A stretch of 37,495 nt of DNA from a virus. The position numbers were made by a program, and so were the translations under genes. Where the stretch lies: the IMG/VR virus record IMGVR_UViG_3300047356_000655, positions 1 to 37,495 of that record. One strand, 5' to 3'. The notes under the pieces are model-generated. The model saw only the letters and a list, made by a program, of their open reading frames with translations. It was not told where the DNA came from and searched no databases. Numbering within the stretch: the first letter of the stretch is position 1; the number at the start of each line of letters is the position of its first letter. Of this stretch, positions 23,698 through 31,347 are shown piece after piece.

Positions 23698-24347
23698 TGG
23701 AAGTAAAAAGCATCGAAAGTAAAGAAACTGATATCTGGCTTCTTAGTAAACATTACGCAAAGCGAAAATGTCAAAGGATGTTCTGCTTTGGTCTTTTTAT
23801 AAAAGGTGAAATGGAAGGAATTGTAACTTACGGAATGCCACCGTCTCCGCAAGTTGGAAGAGGATTTTTAGGGGAAGAAAATCGCACCAAAGTTATAGAA
23901 TTGAATAGACTTTGTATTAATGAACGAGCCCCAAAAAATTCAGCATCTTTTCTTGTTGGCAGAAGTTTAAGGCTATTAAAAAAATGGTCTATTGTCAGTT
24001 ATGCTGACGGGGCTATGGGGCATATTGGTTACATTTATCAAGCTACTAATTTTCTTTATTGTGGTGCAGCTAAATCGCACGACAAAGAATATTTTATTGA
24101 TGGGCAGTGGGTACATGCAAAAGTTTTAACAAATCGAGGCATCTCTGCACCGTCTGTTTATGCAAAAGAAAATAATATTTTAACAAAAAACCCACAACCA
24201 AAGCATAGATATATTTACTTTGGTGACAAAAATTTACGCAAGTATTTAAAATATGAGGTGCTCCCTTACCCAAAAGGCAAAACCAGCCGTTATTTATCAC
24301 CTGACATTATTTCAGAAAAACAATTTGAAATGCCTTTTTATGCTTAA
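23694..24347 (+). CDS. mom: Mom-like DNA-modification (anti-restriction) protein
   Basis: A 217-aa protein. It shows the features of phage Mu Mom and its relatives: KHYAKRKC near residue 20, GIVTYGMP (42-49), VIELNRLCIN (67-76), APKNSASFLVGR (79-90), SYADGAMGHIGYIYQATNF (102-120). Mom adds an acetamido-type group to adenine N6 and protects phage DNA from many restriction enzymes. The gene is markedly AT-rich beside the GC-richer resolvase and nuclease genes, which suggests recent acquisition. Either of two adjacent ATG codons (23694, 23697) may start it. The gene symbol is given by family resemblance. Confidence 0.85.
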   Translation: MMEVKSIESKETDIWLLSKHYAKRKCQRMFCFGLFIKGEMEGIVTYGMPPSPQVGRGFLGEENRTKVIELNRLCINERAPKNSASFLVGRSLRLLKKWSIVSYADGAMGHIGYIYQATNFLYCGAAKSHDKEYFIDGQWVHAKVLTNRGISAPSVYAKENNILTKNPQPKHRYIYFGDKNLRKYLKYEVLPYPKGKTSRYLSPDIISEKQFEMPFYA

Positions 24348-24350
24348 TAA

Positions 24351-24368
24351 TTTAAATGTACCAGATAC
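24351..24368 (+). promoter_or_regulatory. Conserved 18-bp motif, copy 6
   Basis: TTTAAATGTACCAGATAC lies in the short gap after the Mom-like gene, immediately before an AAGGAG RBS (24370-24375). It is identical to the copy at 13546. Because it abuts the RBS, it could act as a promoter with a very short leader or as an operator blocking translation or transcription. Confidence 0.65.
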
Positions 24369-24380
24369 TAAGGAGATAAT

Positions 24381-25205
24381 ATGAAACCTGGTTTATACAG
24401 AGACATTTCAAACGCAGATTATCACGGAACTACAGCTATTAACGCGAGCTTCTTAAAGTCCTGGGTGCTCTACTCTCCATTCCACGCAAAGTATGGGAAA
24501 AATGACATCAATAAAATCGTCGCTGACCTGGGAACTGCAACACATTCAGAGGCTTTGCAGCCAGAGTTAAACCTCGTGGAGCTCTCGACTGAGAAAACCA
24601 GGGCAACTAAAGCTTACAAGGAGCACGAGCAGCGTTGCATTGAGCAAGGTAAAGTCCTGCTCACACAAAAAGATTATGACATGGTGCAGGGCCTCGTGAA
24701 CGGCGTTGAGATTGATGGTGGCGAGATAGTCGGCGGATTGATGGGAGATCCGCACTGCAAAAAATTGCTGACAGAAAAGGACAGGGTTTGCGAGGCGTCG
24801 ATCTTCGTAATTGACCCTAAAACGGGCAAGCTCAAGAAAGCGAGGCCCGACATATTTAGTGAAAAATTGGGGATGATGGGCGACGTTAAAACGTGTCAGG
24901 ACGCATCGCCTCGTAAATTTGGCAGAGAGATATTTTTGAGGGGCTACCACTTGCAGGCTGCTCACTATATTTTATGCGCCCAGGAACATGGACTAGAAAT
25001 TAAAAACTGGGGATTTCTAGCCGTGTCTAAAACTTGGCCTTACCCAGCGCACTTCCACATGTTGGACGATTACGTCTTGGATTACTCCAAGCAAATTTGT
25101 CGTGCGGCTTACGAGGAAATGCAACGGGCCGAAGAAGCCGGTGTCTACGACACTAGGTGGCCAAGTTTCTCAACTCACGAACTCCCAGAATATTTGAATA
25201 ATTAA
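24381..25205 (+). CDS. RecE/Exo VIII-like PD-(D/E)XK exonuclease
   Basis: A 274-aa protein. The order of motifs is that of RecE-type and AddB-type nucleases: His55 (GTATHSEAL), Glu138 (VCEASI), Asp157 (RPDIF), Asp168-x-Lys170 (GDVKTC) and the Q-x-x-x-Y motif at 192-196 (YHLQAAHY). The family degrades double-stranded ends for recombination. The neighbour is an ssDNA-binding protein, a common functional pair. RBS AAGGAG lies 6 bases upstream. Confidence 0.87.
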   Translation: MKPGLYRDISNADYHGTTAINASFLKSWVLYSPFHAKYGKNDINKIVADLGTATHSEALQPELNLVELSTEKTRATKAYKEHEQRCIEQGKVLLTQKDYDMVQGLVNGVEIDGGEIVGGLMGDPHCKKLLTEKDRVCEASIFVIDPKTGKLKKARPDIFSEKLGMMGDVKTCQDASPRKFGREIFLRGYHLQAAHYILCAQEHGLEIKNWGFLAVSKTWPYPAHFHMLDDYVLDYSKQICRAAYEEMQRAEEAGVYDTRWPSFSTHELPEYLNN

Positions 25206-25216
25206 AGAGGTAAACT

Positions 25217-25999
25217 ATGGAATTACGAGACAATCAAATGCGGTTAACTAACGTTGAGGTGCTATGGCCTCGGTTAGATAAACCATACAAAAAGAATAAC
25301 GCCACCGGCCAATGGGATCCGACAGAACTGACGGACGGCGAAGGAGCCTACGACGTCATTTTAAAATTGCAGCCGGACCAAGCTGAAGAGCTCGGCAAAA
25401 AGATGAGCGCAATGTTTAAGGCAAATTTCGCTGACAAGCATTGGCTGCAAAAGGTCCGCGATCCTGAGACTGGCGGCGATAGCGACGTGCCGGTTAAAAA
25501 ATGGCAGGATCTGTTTAAGGAAACGGAAGACGGTCGGTTCCAAAGAAAATTTCAAATCAAGACATACGGAACGCCAACCACAAAACCTAAAATTTTTGAC
25601 AAGCATTTTGATCCGATTGGCGTGGCAGAACGCGAGCCCGATTTTCAGATGACAACCGGCAGCATGGTCCACGCGGTCATTAGCGTCAAGGCTTGGACGT
25701 TTGGGAGTAAGTGCGGAATAAGCACTCGCCCTGATGCGTTTATGGTTCTCACGAGAGCTGAGCGTAAACCTCCGTCAGAGGGTCAGGCAAAGCAAAACTA
25801 CTTTGGAGATCTCGCCGAGACTAAAACGCAGTCCGAGGGCGAAATGATTTTCGGCGACCAGGCAGTGCCAACGACACCGGAACCAATGGGAAGAGCAACT
25901 ATCGAGGCGGCGAGCCCGTTTCCTGATGCCGGAAAGAAAAAGGACGTTGGTATTCATCCGTCGCTCGATGGCGGCATAGCTGACGAGATCCCCTTCTAG
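25217..25999 (+). CDS. Enc34-like ssDNA-binding protein (DUF2815-type)
   Basis: A 260-aa protein. The N-terminal RLTNVEVLWPRLDKPYK, then GAYDVILKL and the central IKTYGTPTTKPKIFD and SMVHAVISVKAW strands fit the phage single-stranded DNA-binding family with an OB fold. The C-terminal tail (about residues 190-260) is low complexity and ends with EIPF, similar to SSB-like acidic tips. It protects ssDNA for replication and recombination. Its stop overlaps the next gene (TAGTG). Confidence 0.87.
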   Translation: MELRDNQMRLTNVEVLWPRLDKPYKKNNATGQWDPTELTDGEGAYDVILKLQPDQAEELGKKMSAMFKANFADKHWLQKVRDPETGGDSDVPVKKWQDLFKETEDGRFQRKFQIKTYGTPTTKPKIFDKHFDPIGVAEREPDFQMTTGSMVHAVISVKAWTFGSKCGISTRPDAFMVLTRAERKPPSEGQAKQNYFGDLAETKTQSEGEMIFGDQAVPTTPEPMGRATIEAASPFPDAGKKKDVGIHPSLDGGIADEIPF

Positions 26000-27930
26000 T
26001 GCCTGACTTTCCCAAAGCATATTGGGCCGAGTGGAGCGAGGCGATTATCAATCGATACTCCTTGCGAGAGGGGCCAGTGGGCGAGCACCACGGAAGTTGT
26101 CCAAATTGTGGACACAACGACTGGCCATCAACCAGGTTCTGGATCCATCAACGCGACGGCCTGGTAAAGTTCCAGTGCCGTCAGTGCAACGACTTCCAGG
26201 CGATCGTCGAGATCCTGGAGCACGACGGATGCTGGCCCCTGCTCGAAAAGAAACGACCGGAAATCAAGCTGAAGCAAAGCGGCAAGGATTACTTTGCCAA
26301 TGTTGTGCCTATGCCCAAGCAGGAGGATCCACCAGTGCAGTTCGACCCGTATACGCCTTACCATGAAAGAAAAGGAGTTGAGCTCATAGGCGCGGTGCTT
26401 GAAGGCTCTGACGTGGTGGTGCCATTGTTCAATACTAACCGTGAGCAAGTTGGCCATCAGCGTATCAACCCGACAGGAATTAAGCGCTTCAATCCTGGTC
26501 TTAAAAAAGATGGCGGAGTGTTTGGGGTTGTCGGTAAATTAGATTTCACGGGCAAGTGCTTCGTCAGTGAGGGATGGGCTACTTCGGTGTCCGTTCACAT
26601 GGCAAGCGATTACACGCCGGTTATCTTTGCCCTGGACGCCGGTAACCTGGCGACAGTATGCCAGGCGCTGCAAGAAACATGGCCGGACATGGAGCTAGTC
26701 ATAGCAGCCGATAACGATGCAAACCAGAAAGGCCAGGACGCAGCCAAGAGCACGGGATTACCCTGGACGGCGCCGGCAATGCCAGACACAGATTGGAACG
26801 ACCTCCACAAATCGCAGGGATTGCAAAGCGTGGCGACGGGGCTGAAGACACTGAAGCGACCGGAGAGCTTACTCGATGAGCTCGTGTGGATCGGCGACGC
26901 AAAGCCAATGCTTCAGTCGAACTATCTGATTAAGAACTGGCTGGGCTCCAAGCAGATGACGGTCGTCTACGGGCAAAGCAATACGGGTAAGTCGTTTTTT
27001 ACGCTCGACATGAGCTACCACATTGCCGCCGGTCGCACCTGGCACGGGCATAACGTGAAGCAAGGCGTCGTTCTTTATTATGCAGCGGAGGGCGGATCCG
27101 GTTATCTCAATCGAGCTCGTGCCATCCAGGACCATTACGGTGACGAGAACGTGCCGTTGGCGATACGTCCCTGCCCTGTCAACTTGCTCGATCCAGAAGC
27201 GGATCTGCCAAAGCTCCTGGCGCAAATAGATATGGTCAAAGAGACGCACGGCGAGATTGCAATGATTTGCGTCGATACCCTTAGTAGATCGATGGTTGGG
27301 GGAAACGAAAATTCACCAGAGGCGATGACGGCCATAATAAATTCCGGAGATCTGTTGAGATCCCATGCAGATTGCAGCATCGTTTTTGTGCATCACTCCT
27401 CAAAGGCTAACGAAAACGCAGCCCGTGGCCATTCCAGCCTCCGAGCCGCGACAGACACTGAAATAGAGGTGAACGTCGATGAGGTAAGCGGAATTCGCTT
27501 TGCCAAAACAACGAAGCAACGAGAGATCGAGGGAGGCCGTGAGTTCGCTTTTGAATTAGAGACAGTTATCCTGGGCGACGACGAAGACGGCGACAGCGTG
27601 ACGAGCTGCTACATCATGCCGGTGACTGAAGAGCGCAAGCAAGAAGCCAAGGTTAAGTTAAACGCGACCGACAAGAAAATGATCGAATGCTTTCTTCAAT
27701 TGCAGGGCGATAACGTCGGCAAAGCTAATCCAGGCGGCACTGGCTATCCGGAAAGCGGAACCAGGCACATGATTGATATTGATGATCTGCGAAAACATTA
27801 CTTGGGCAAAACAACAACAAAAAACGCAAGCCAGTCGTTTACCAGACCGTTCAATAATCTCGTCAACAAGGGGCAAATAGCCGTCAATGACGGGTTTTGT
27901 TGGTTAACCGCCAGAAAGTACAAATTATGA
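25999..27930 (+). CDS. Primase-helicase (zinc finger, TOPRIM, RepA-like ATPase)
   Basis: A 643-aa protein with a GTG start overlapping the previous stop. Domains in order: a zinc-binding motif at 34-63 (CPNCGH and CRQCND, Cys34/37/60/63); a TOPRIM domain at about 185-245 (FVSEGWATSVSV with Glu191; AADND with Asp238/240); and a RepA/DnaB-type ATPase at about 300-540 (Walker A GQSNTGKS 325-332; Walker B AMICVDTLSR; sensor VFVHHSSK). Such fusions both prime and unwind. The C-terminal 100 residues are a winged-helix-like tail. It is the main replication protein, and the iteron cluster lies directly after it. Confidence 0.93.
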   Translation: MPDFPKAYWAEWSEAIINRYSLREGPVGEHHGSCPNCGHNDWPSTRFWIHQRDGLVKFQCRQCNDFQAIVEILEHDGCWPLLEKKRPEIKLKQSGKDYFANVVPMPKQEDPPVQFDPYTPYHERKGVELIGAVLEGSDVVVPLFNTNREQVGHQRINPTGIKRFNPGLKKDGGVFGVVGKLDFTGKCFVSEGWATSVSVHMASDYTPVIFALDAGNLATVCQALQETWPDMELVIAADNDANQKGQDAAKSTGLPWTAPAMPDTDWNDLHKSQGLQSVATGLKTLKRPESLLDELVWIGDAKPMLQSNYLIKNWLGSKQMTVVYGQSNTGKSFFTLDMSYHIAAGRTWHGHNVKQGVVLYYAAEGGSGYLNRARAIQDHYGDENVPLAIRPCPVNLLDPEADLPKLLAQIDMVKETHGEIAMICVDTLSRSMVGGNENSPEAMTAIINSGDLLRSHADCSIVFVHHSSKANENAARGHSSLRAATDTEIEVNVDEVSGIRFAKTTKQREIEGGREFAFELETVILGDDEDGDSVTSCYIMPVTEERKQEAKVKLNATDKKMIECFLQLQGDNVGKANPGGTGYPESGTRHMIDIDDLRKHYLGKTTTKNASQSFTRPFNNLVNKGQIAVNDGFCWLTARKYKL

Positions 27931-28120
27931 TGGTTATACCAAGCTATACCATAAATAGTGTGATGTCTAAGTACCTGATTGTTATACATAAAATATATCA
28001 AAATGGTATAAATGGTATAGTTTGGTATATGTTTTGGTATTGGCAACGCCAAGTATACCGAAAATACCCTTTACCTTTAGGTAAGGGTATTCTTGGTATG
28101 GTTGCTCGGTCGGTATTAAA
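27931..28120 (+). promoter_or_regulatory. Iteron-like TGGTATA cluster, candidate replication origin
   Basis: In this 190-base gap without a gene, TGGTATA or its reverse TATACCA occurs at 27935, 27945, 28004, 28013 and 28023, with near matches at 27983, 28035, 28054, 28094 and 28110. Many sit 9-12 bases apart, that is, about one helical turn. At 28063-28091 an imperfect 12-bp hairpin (AATACCCTTTACC and GGTAAGGGTATT, 4-base loop) is built from the same letters. The place, directly after the primase-helicase, fits an origin. An operator cluster for a repressor is the alternative. Confidence 0.6.
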
Positions 28121-28351
28121 ATGCTGACCGAAGAGGATCTCAAAAGGTTGGAGTGGAAAGCTCCGGATTACGGAGAGATGACCGAGCAGGACTTCCTGCG
28201 TTTACTCAGAGCTGTCACAGATCTGGTGGAGCTGGAGTCGATCGCTAATCGGAAGCGACACCTCAACATGCCGGACCTGAGAAGTTGGAATAACTTCCAA
28301 CGCCAGGCGATCATCCAACGCAAGTGGGAAATTCAGAATGGACGAGGATAA
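28121..28351 (+). CDS. Unknown small protein
   Basis: A 76-aa, charged, helical protein (MLTEEDLKRLEWKAP, TEQDFLRLLRAVTDLVELE, RSWNNFQRQAIIQRKWE). There is no clear RBS, and a TGGTATA-like site abuts the ATG, so it may be controlled by that cluster. No family recognised. It overlaps the next gene by 14 bases. Confidence 0.68.
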   Translation: MLTEEDLKRLEWKAPDYGEMTEQDFLRLLRAVTDLVELESIANRKRHLNMPDLRSWNNFQRQAIIQRKWEIQNGRG

Positions 28352-28652
28352 GATGCGCGTCCAAATGATGGAGTTCGAACGCAAGCGAGCGAAGCTAGGA
28401 TTACGCGCTGCCCTGCCCGACGATAAGAAGCGCCGCAGAACGAGGGAACCGTTGTCCAGGCACGAGCTGCACGTTCTGACATTTATGCGAGCCGAGGGGA
28501 TATTAGATCTCGTGACGTTAGCCGGCGCGATGGACGAGACAAAGCAAGAGATGTTGGAGCAGCTCCACACACTAATCGATCGAGGCTACGTCAAAGTGGT
28601 GAGCGATCGAGGTTACGCGAAATACAGAGCGAGAGGTAAAGATGAACTATAA
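28338..28652 (+). CDS. Basic winged-helix-like protein
   Basis: A 104-aa protein. The N-terminal half is basic (RKRAKLGLRAALPDDKKRRR). Residues about 45-100 (LSRHELHVLTFMRAEGILDL, QEMLEQLHTLIDRGYVKVVS) look like a winged helix. It might bind DNA at the neighbouring origin or the terminase region. It overlaps both neighbours by about 11-14 bases. Specific role unknown. Confidence 0.7.
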   Translation: MDEDKMRVQMMEFERKRAKLGLRAALPDDKKRRRTREPLSRHELHVLTFMRAEGILDLVTLAGAMDETKQEMLEQLHTLIDRGYVKVVSDRGYAKYRARGKDEL

Positions 28653-28926
28653 AACAATTTTAGACAGAGCGAATAATATCCTGACGGATCGTGAAGACAG
28701 CTACGGAGACGCTCGACCATTGCATGAGACGATAGCTGATAGGTGGACGTCCGTCGTGCAGGACAAGTTAAAGCCTGGCGAGAAGCTTACAGCCTACGAG
28801 GTTGCTCGGATGATGGCAGAGCTGAAAGCTTCACGGATGGATAACACCGGCTTTCACGAGGACAGCTTGCTAGATCAAATCAACTACCTGGTAATCGCGT
28901 ACCGATTGCAAATGGATGACGTGTAA
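28642..28926 (+). CDS. DUF6378-type phage protein
   Basis: A 94-aa protein. The motifs LTDREDSYGDARPLHETIAD, then MMAELKASRMD and SLLDQINYLVIAYR match the DUF6378 family common in phages. It is predicted all-helical, possibly related to MazG-like nucleotide pyrophosphatases, but catalytic residues are not evident. It is the last gene before the structured gap. Confidence 0.78.
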   Translation: MNYKTILDRANNILTDREDSYGDARPLHETIADRWTSVVQDKLKPGEKLTAYEVARMMAELKASRMDNTGFHEDSLLDQINYLVIAYRLQMDDV

Positions 28927-29168
28927 TTTTGGTTGGCTCGGGGATCTGTGGTTATGATTAGACATTACCTCGAAAAGGTTATCGGTTCCTCCCGATCGGT
29001 ATCCTCAAACTGGCAGCGCGAGGTTCTTCTCCCAAGTTCTTTTGCTCTCGCGCTGCCCTCTTTAACTACGTCGCGACACTCGGCGACGGGGTCGCGCACA
29101 CGCGCACACGCGAGGCAAATAACATAAACAGTTAACATAATGTAAATTATGCGAAAAAGGATAATCTT
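28927..29168 (+). other. Gene-free structured stretch (hairpins, Z-DNA-prone tract)
   Basis: About 240 bases without a supported gene. It contains a perfect 11-bp inverted repeat (GGCAGCGCGAG at 29012-29022 and CTCGCGCTGCC at 29047-29057, 24-base loop), smaller stems at 28981-28996 and 29070-29087, and the 20-base alternating purine-pyrimidine tract CGCGCACACGCGCACACGCG (29093-29112). An AT-rich palindrome (CATAAT/ATTATG) follows at 29136-29151. This could be an ncRNA, a transcription boundary or part of a packaging start. Nothing in it resembles a tRNA. Confidence 0.65.
29012..29057 (+). other. Perfect 11-bp stem-loop
   Basis: GGCAGCGCGAG pairs perfectly with CTCGCGCTGCC across a 24-base loop rich in C and T. 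CTCTTTAACT follows, too weak a T-run for a typical terminator. It is best regarded as a structural element. Confidence 0.75.
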
Positions 29169-29270
29169 ATGAAAACGCTGATAACCGCAATGATATCAAT
29201 GGGTTACAAAATCCTTGACCGGATCCGGAATGCACTAGAAACCAAAAATGTCGCAAATAGACAAAAATGA
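29169..29270 (+). CDS. Possible 33-aa peptide upstream of terminase
   Basis: ATG 29169 follows AAGGAT at a suitable distance. The product begins MKTLITAMISMGYKILDRI and continues RNALETKNVANRQK, an amphipathic helix with a charged end. It is the only open frame in this gap with an RBS and a plausible composition. It could be a leader peptide for the terminase operon. Confidence 0.4.
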   Translation: MKTLITAMISMGYKILDRIRNALETKNVANRQK

Positions 29271-29386
29271 CCCCCCCCCTCCAGAATTTAGACCCCCCGT
29301 CCTGGACCAGGTCAAGACACACACGAACGCCAAAATTTGGCGAGAGAAAACCAAATAGGATAACATTAATTAGCAGGAGTTCATAC
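29271..29386 (+). promoter_or_regulatory. Palindrome-rich leader before small terminase (candidate pac/operator)
   Basis: This 116-base gap holds a run of nine C (29271-29279), a second run of six C, the 11-base palindrome CCTGGACCAGG (29301-29311) and the 15-base palindrome CGCCAAAATTTGGCG (29328-29342). Terminase small subunits often bind close to their own gene, so it is a candidate packaging-initiation or autoregulation site. Confidence 0.5.
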
Positions 29387-29893
29387 ATGGCCGGAAGACC
29401 AAAACGCCGCCAGGCATTGGAGAAGATCGAAACGCGAGGTGGTGCAGATTACCTTCAAGATTTTCTCATGTCTGGCGGCACCATAAGCAGCCTGGCAAAA
29501 GATCTCGATCTTAACCGAGGCTACCTTCACCGGTTGCTTATAAATCACGACGAGTACAGCAAAGCGATTGAAGCGATACGCGAAAAGGCAGCGGACGCAC
29601 ACGCGGAGATGGGCTTCCAAATTTTTGAAAATTTGGCAAAAGAGCGGCAGCTTGAGCGCGACCAGGCGGACGAAGGATCTCGGACAAAGGATCTCAACCA
29701 GGTGGATGTTGCTATTGCCAGGGAGAAAGCCAGCCAACATCGATTTGTTGCCACGGCTTGGAACCAGAACCGGTACGGCACCAGGGCCGGCCAGACGGAG
29801 GTCACGATCTCCCTGGGCGATATGCACCTCGATGCTTTGCGAAAAATGAAAACTATTCCGGACGCCACGAAGGTTATCGAAAATGACGACTAA
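29387..29893 (+). CDS. terS: Terminase small subunit
   Basis: 168 aa from ATG 29387 (RBS CAGGAG). Residues 32-52 (TISSLAKDLDLNRGYLHRLL) are a helix-turn-helix for DNA recognition, followed by a long helical oligomerisation region (AHAEMGFQIFENLAKERQLE) and a C-terminal tail. It recognises phage DNA and starts packaging with TerL, whose gene overlaps it by 11 bases. An in-frame upstream ATG at 29267 was rejected because it reads through palindromes and C-runs. Confidence 0.85.
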   Translation: MAGRPKRRQALEKIETRGGADYLQDFLMSGGTISSLAKDLDLNRGYLHRLLINHDEYSKAIEAIREKAADAHAEMGFQIFENLAKERQLERDQADEGSRTKDLNQVDVAIAREKASQHRFVATAWNQNRYGTRAGQTEVTISLGDMHLDALRKMKTIPDATKVIENDD

Positions 29894-31286
29894 TTTCATG
29901 GAGGAGTTTGTCGCGACGTATCAAAACGATCCGGTGCGGTTTGTTAAGGAGATCCTTGGAGTTGAGCCTTTTGATTACCAGGCGGAATTTTTGCGAGAGG
30001 TTGCCTCCCCTACTAGACGTTTGTCGGTTCGATCGGGTCATGGAACGGGAAAATCAACGACGGCGAGCTGGGCAATGCTATGGTTCTTGATGCTCAAGTT
30101 TCCCTGCAAGGTTGTTGTTACGGCCCCCACTAGCTCGCAGCTATTCGACGCGATGTTTTCTGAGTTAAAGCGGTGGATCGGAGAGTTGCCCAAGGAGCTG
30201 CAACAATTGCTTAACGTGAAGTCTGATCGTGTGGAGCTTGTAGCGGCGCCGGCTGAAGCGTTTATTTCTTGCCGGACGGCGAGAGCTGAGAACGCAGGGG
30301 AGGCCCTGGCAGGGGTTCACTCCGACAACGTGTTATTAGTTATCGACGAAGCCAGCGGCGTACCGGAGGTCGTTTTCGAGGCAAGCGCCGGTTCAATGTC
30401 ATCCGTTAACGCGACGACGTTGATGTTGTCGAACCCTACCCGTTCCAGCGGCACATTTTTTGAGAGCCACAACCGAATGCGGAAAAGTTGGTGGACCAGG
30501 CGGTGGAGCTGCCAGGATAGCCCGTTGGTTGCTGAAGAGTTTATCGACGAGATGCGTGACCGATATGGCGAGAATTCCAGCGCGTTTATGGTTCGCGTCA
30601 TGGGTGAATTTCCGTTGGCGGACGACGACACGATAATTCCGTTTCACCTTGTTGAGGCAGCGCAGCATCGTGACATTGAGGAGAGCCCTGAGACGCCTAT
30701 GGTGTGGGCTTTGGACGTTAGTAGGTATGGAGGCGATAAAACCGCGTTATGCAAGCGTAGAGGCTCCGTAGTGACCGAGCTGCGCTCCTGGGGTGGCTTG
30801 GACCTTATGCAGACTGTTGGCCGTGTGAAGGCCGAGTACGACGCCCTGGAGCCGTTTGAGCAGGAAAACCTGGAGATAATGATTGACAGTGTCGGAATGG
30901 GCGCCGGTTGTTTTGACAGGCTTGATGAGCTTGGGGTGCCGGTTCGCGCTATTAACGTGAGCGAGAGCCCGTCCATGAAGGAAACTTATTTAAACTTACG
31001 CGCAGAGCTTTGGTTTAAGACAAAAGCCTGGCTAGAAAACCGGTCGTGTAAGATACCGAGAAATGATCAGCTTTTGTCGGAGCTGACGTCGCTGCGGTAT
31101 ACGTTTACGAGCTCCGGAAAAATTAAAGCGGAAAGCAAACAGGATCTCAAGAAGAGAGGCTTCAACTCACCCGATCTCGCGGACAGTTTATCGTTAACTT
31201 TTGCGAGTGACAACGCGACGGCCATGTCTGGCGCGTTTAAGCGTTATCGCGGCGACCTCCGGCGCAACCTCCAGGGCATCGCATGA
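29883..31286 (+). CDS. terL: Terminase large subunit (packaging ATPase-nuclease)
   Basis: A 467-aa protein. The ATPase has Walker A SGHGTGKS (51-58) and Walker B LLVIDEAS (151-158). The motif LSNPTRSSGTF (182-192) is the coupling motif. The RNase-H-like nuclease has Asp278 (ALDVSRYGGD), Asp335 (IDSVGMGAG), and SPDLADSL (429-436) with Asp431/434. It is slightly short but complete. It pumps DNA into the head through the portal and cuts the concatemer. Confidence 0.95.
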   Translation: MTTNFMEEFVATYQNDPVRFVKEILGVEPFDYQAEFLREVASPTRRLSVRSGHGTGKSTTASWAMLWFLMLKFPCKVVVTAPTSSQLFDAMFSELKRWIGELPKELQQLLNVKSDRVELVAAPAEAFISCRTARAENAGEALAGVHSDNVLLVIDEASGVPEVVFEASAGSMSSVNATTLMLSNPTRSSGTFFESHNRMRKSWWTRRWSCQDSPLVAEEFIDEMRDRYGENSSAFMVRVMGEFPLADDDTIIPFHLVEAAQHRDIEESPETPMVWALDVSRYGGDKTALCKRRGSVVTELRSWGGLDLMQTVGRVKAEYDALEPFEQENLEIMIDSVGMGAGCFDRLDELGVPVRAINVSESPSMKETYLNLRAELWFKTKAWLENRSCKIPRNDQLLSELTSLRYTFTSSGKIKAESKQDLKKRGFNSPDLADSLSLTFASDNATAMSGAFKRYRGDLRRNLQGIA

Positions 31287-31347
31287 AATTTAGGTGATAT
31301 TGCCTGGCTCATGTTAATTTGATCGCAAGATTAAACAGGAGTTTTTT

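Noticed and set aside
26022-26366. 114-aa open frame in a second + frame
   Set aside because: It overlaps the zinc-finger part of the primase-helicase and has no independent support.
28950-29015. tRNA-like folding
   Set aside because: The stem at 28981-28996 has a TTCCTCC loop, not the T-loop consensus, and no matching acceptor stem or anticodon arm could be drawn.
28933-29127. 64-aa open frame in the structured gap
   Set aside because: It needs a TTG start, has no RBS, and reads through hairpins and the alternating CG/CA tract; composition is not protein-like.
29267-29386. N-terminal extension of the small terminase from ATG 29267
   Set aside because: The extra 40 residues come from C-runs and palindromes with no RBS, while ATG 29387 has a good RBS and a typical TerS start.
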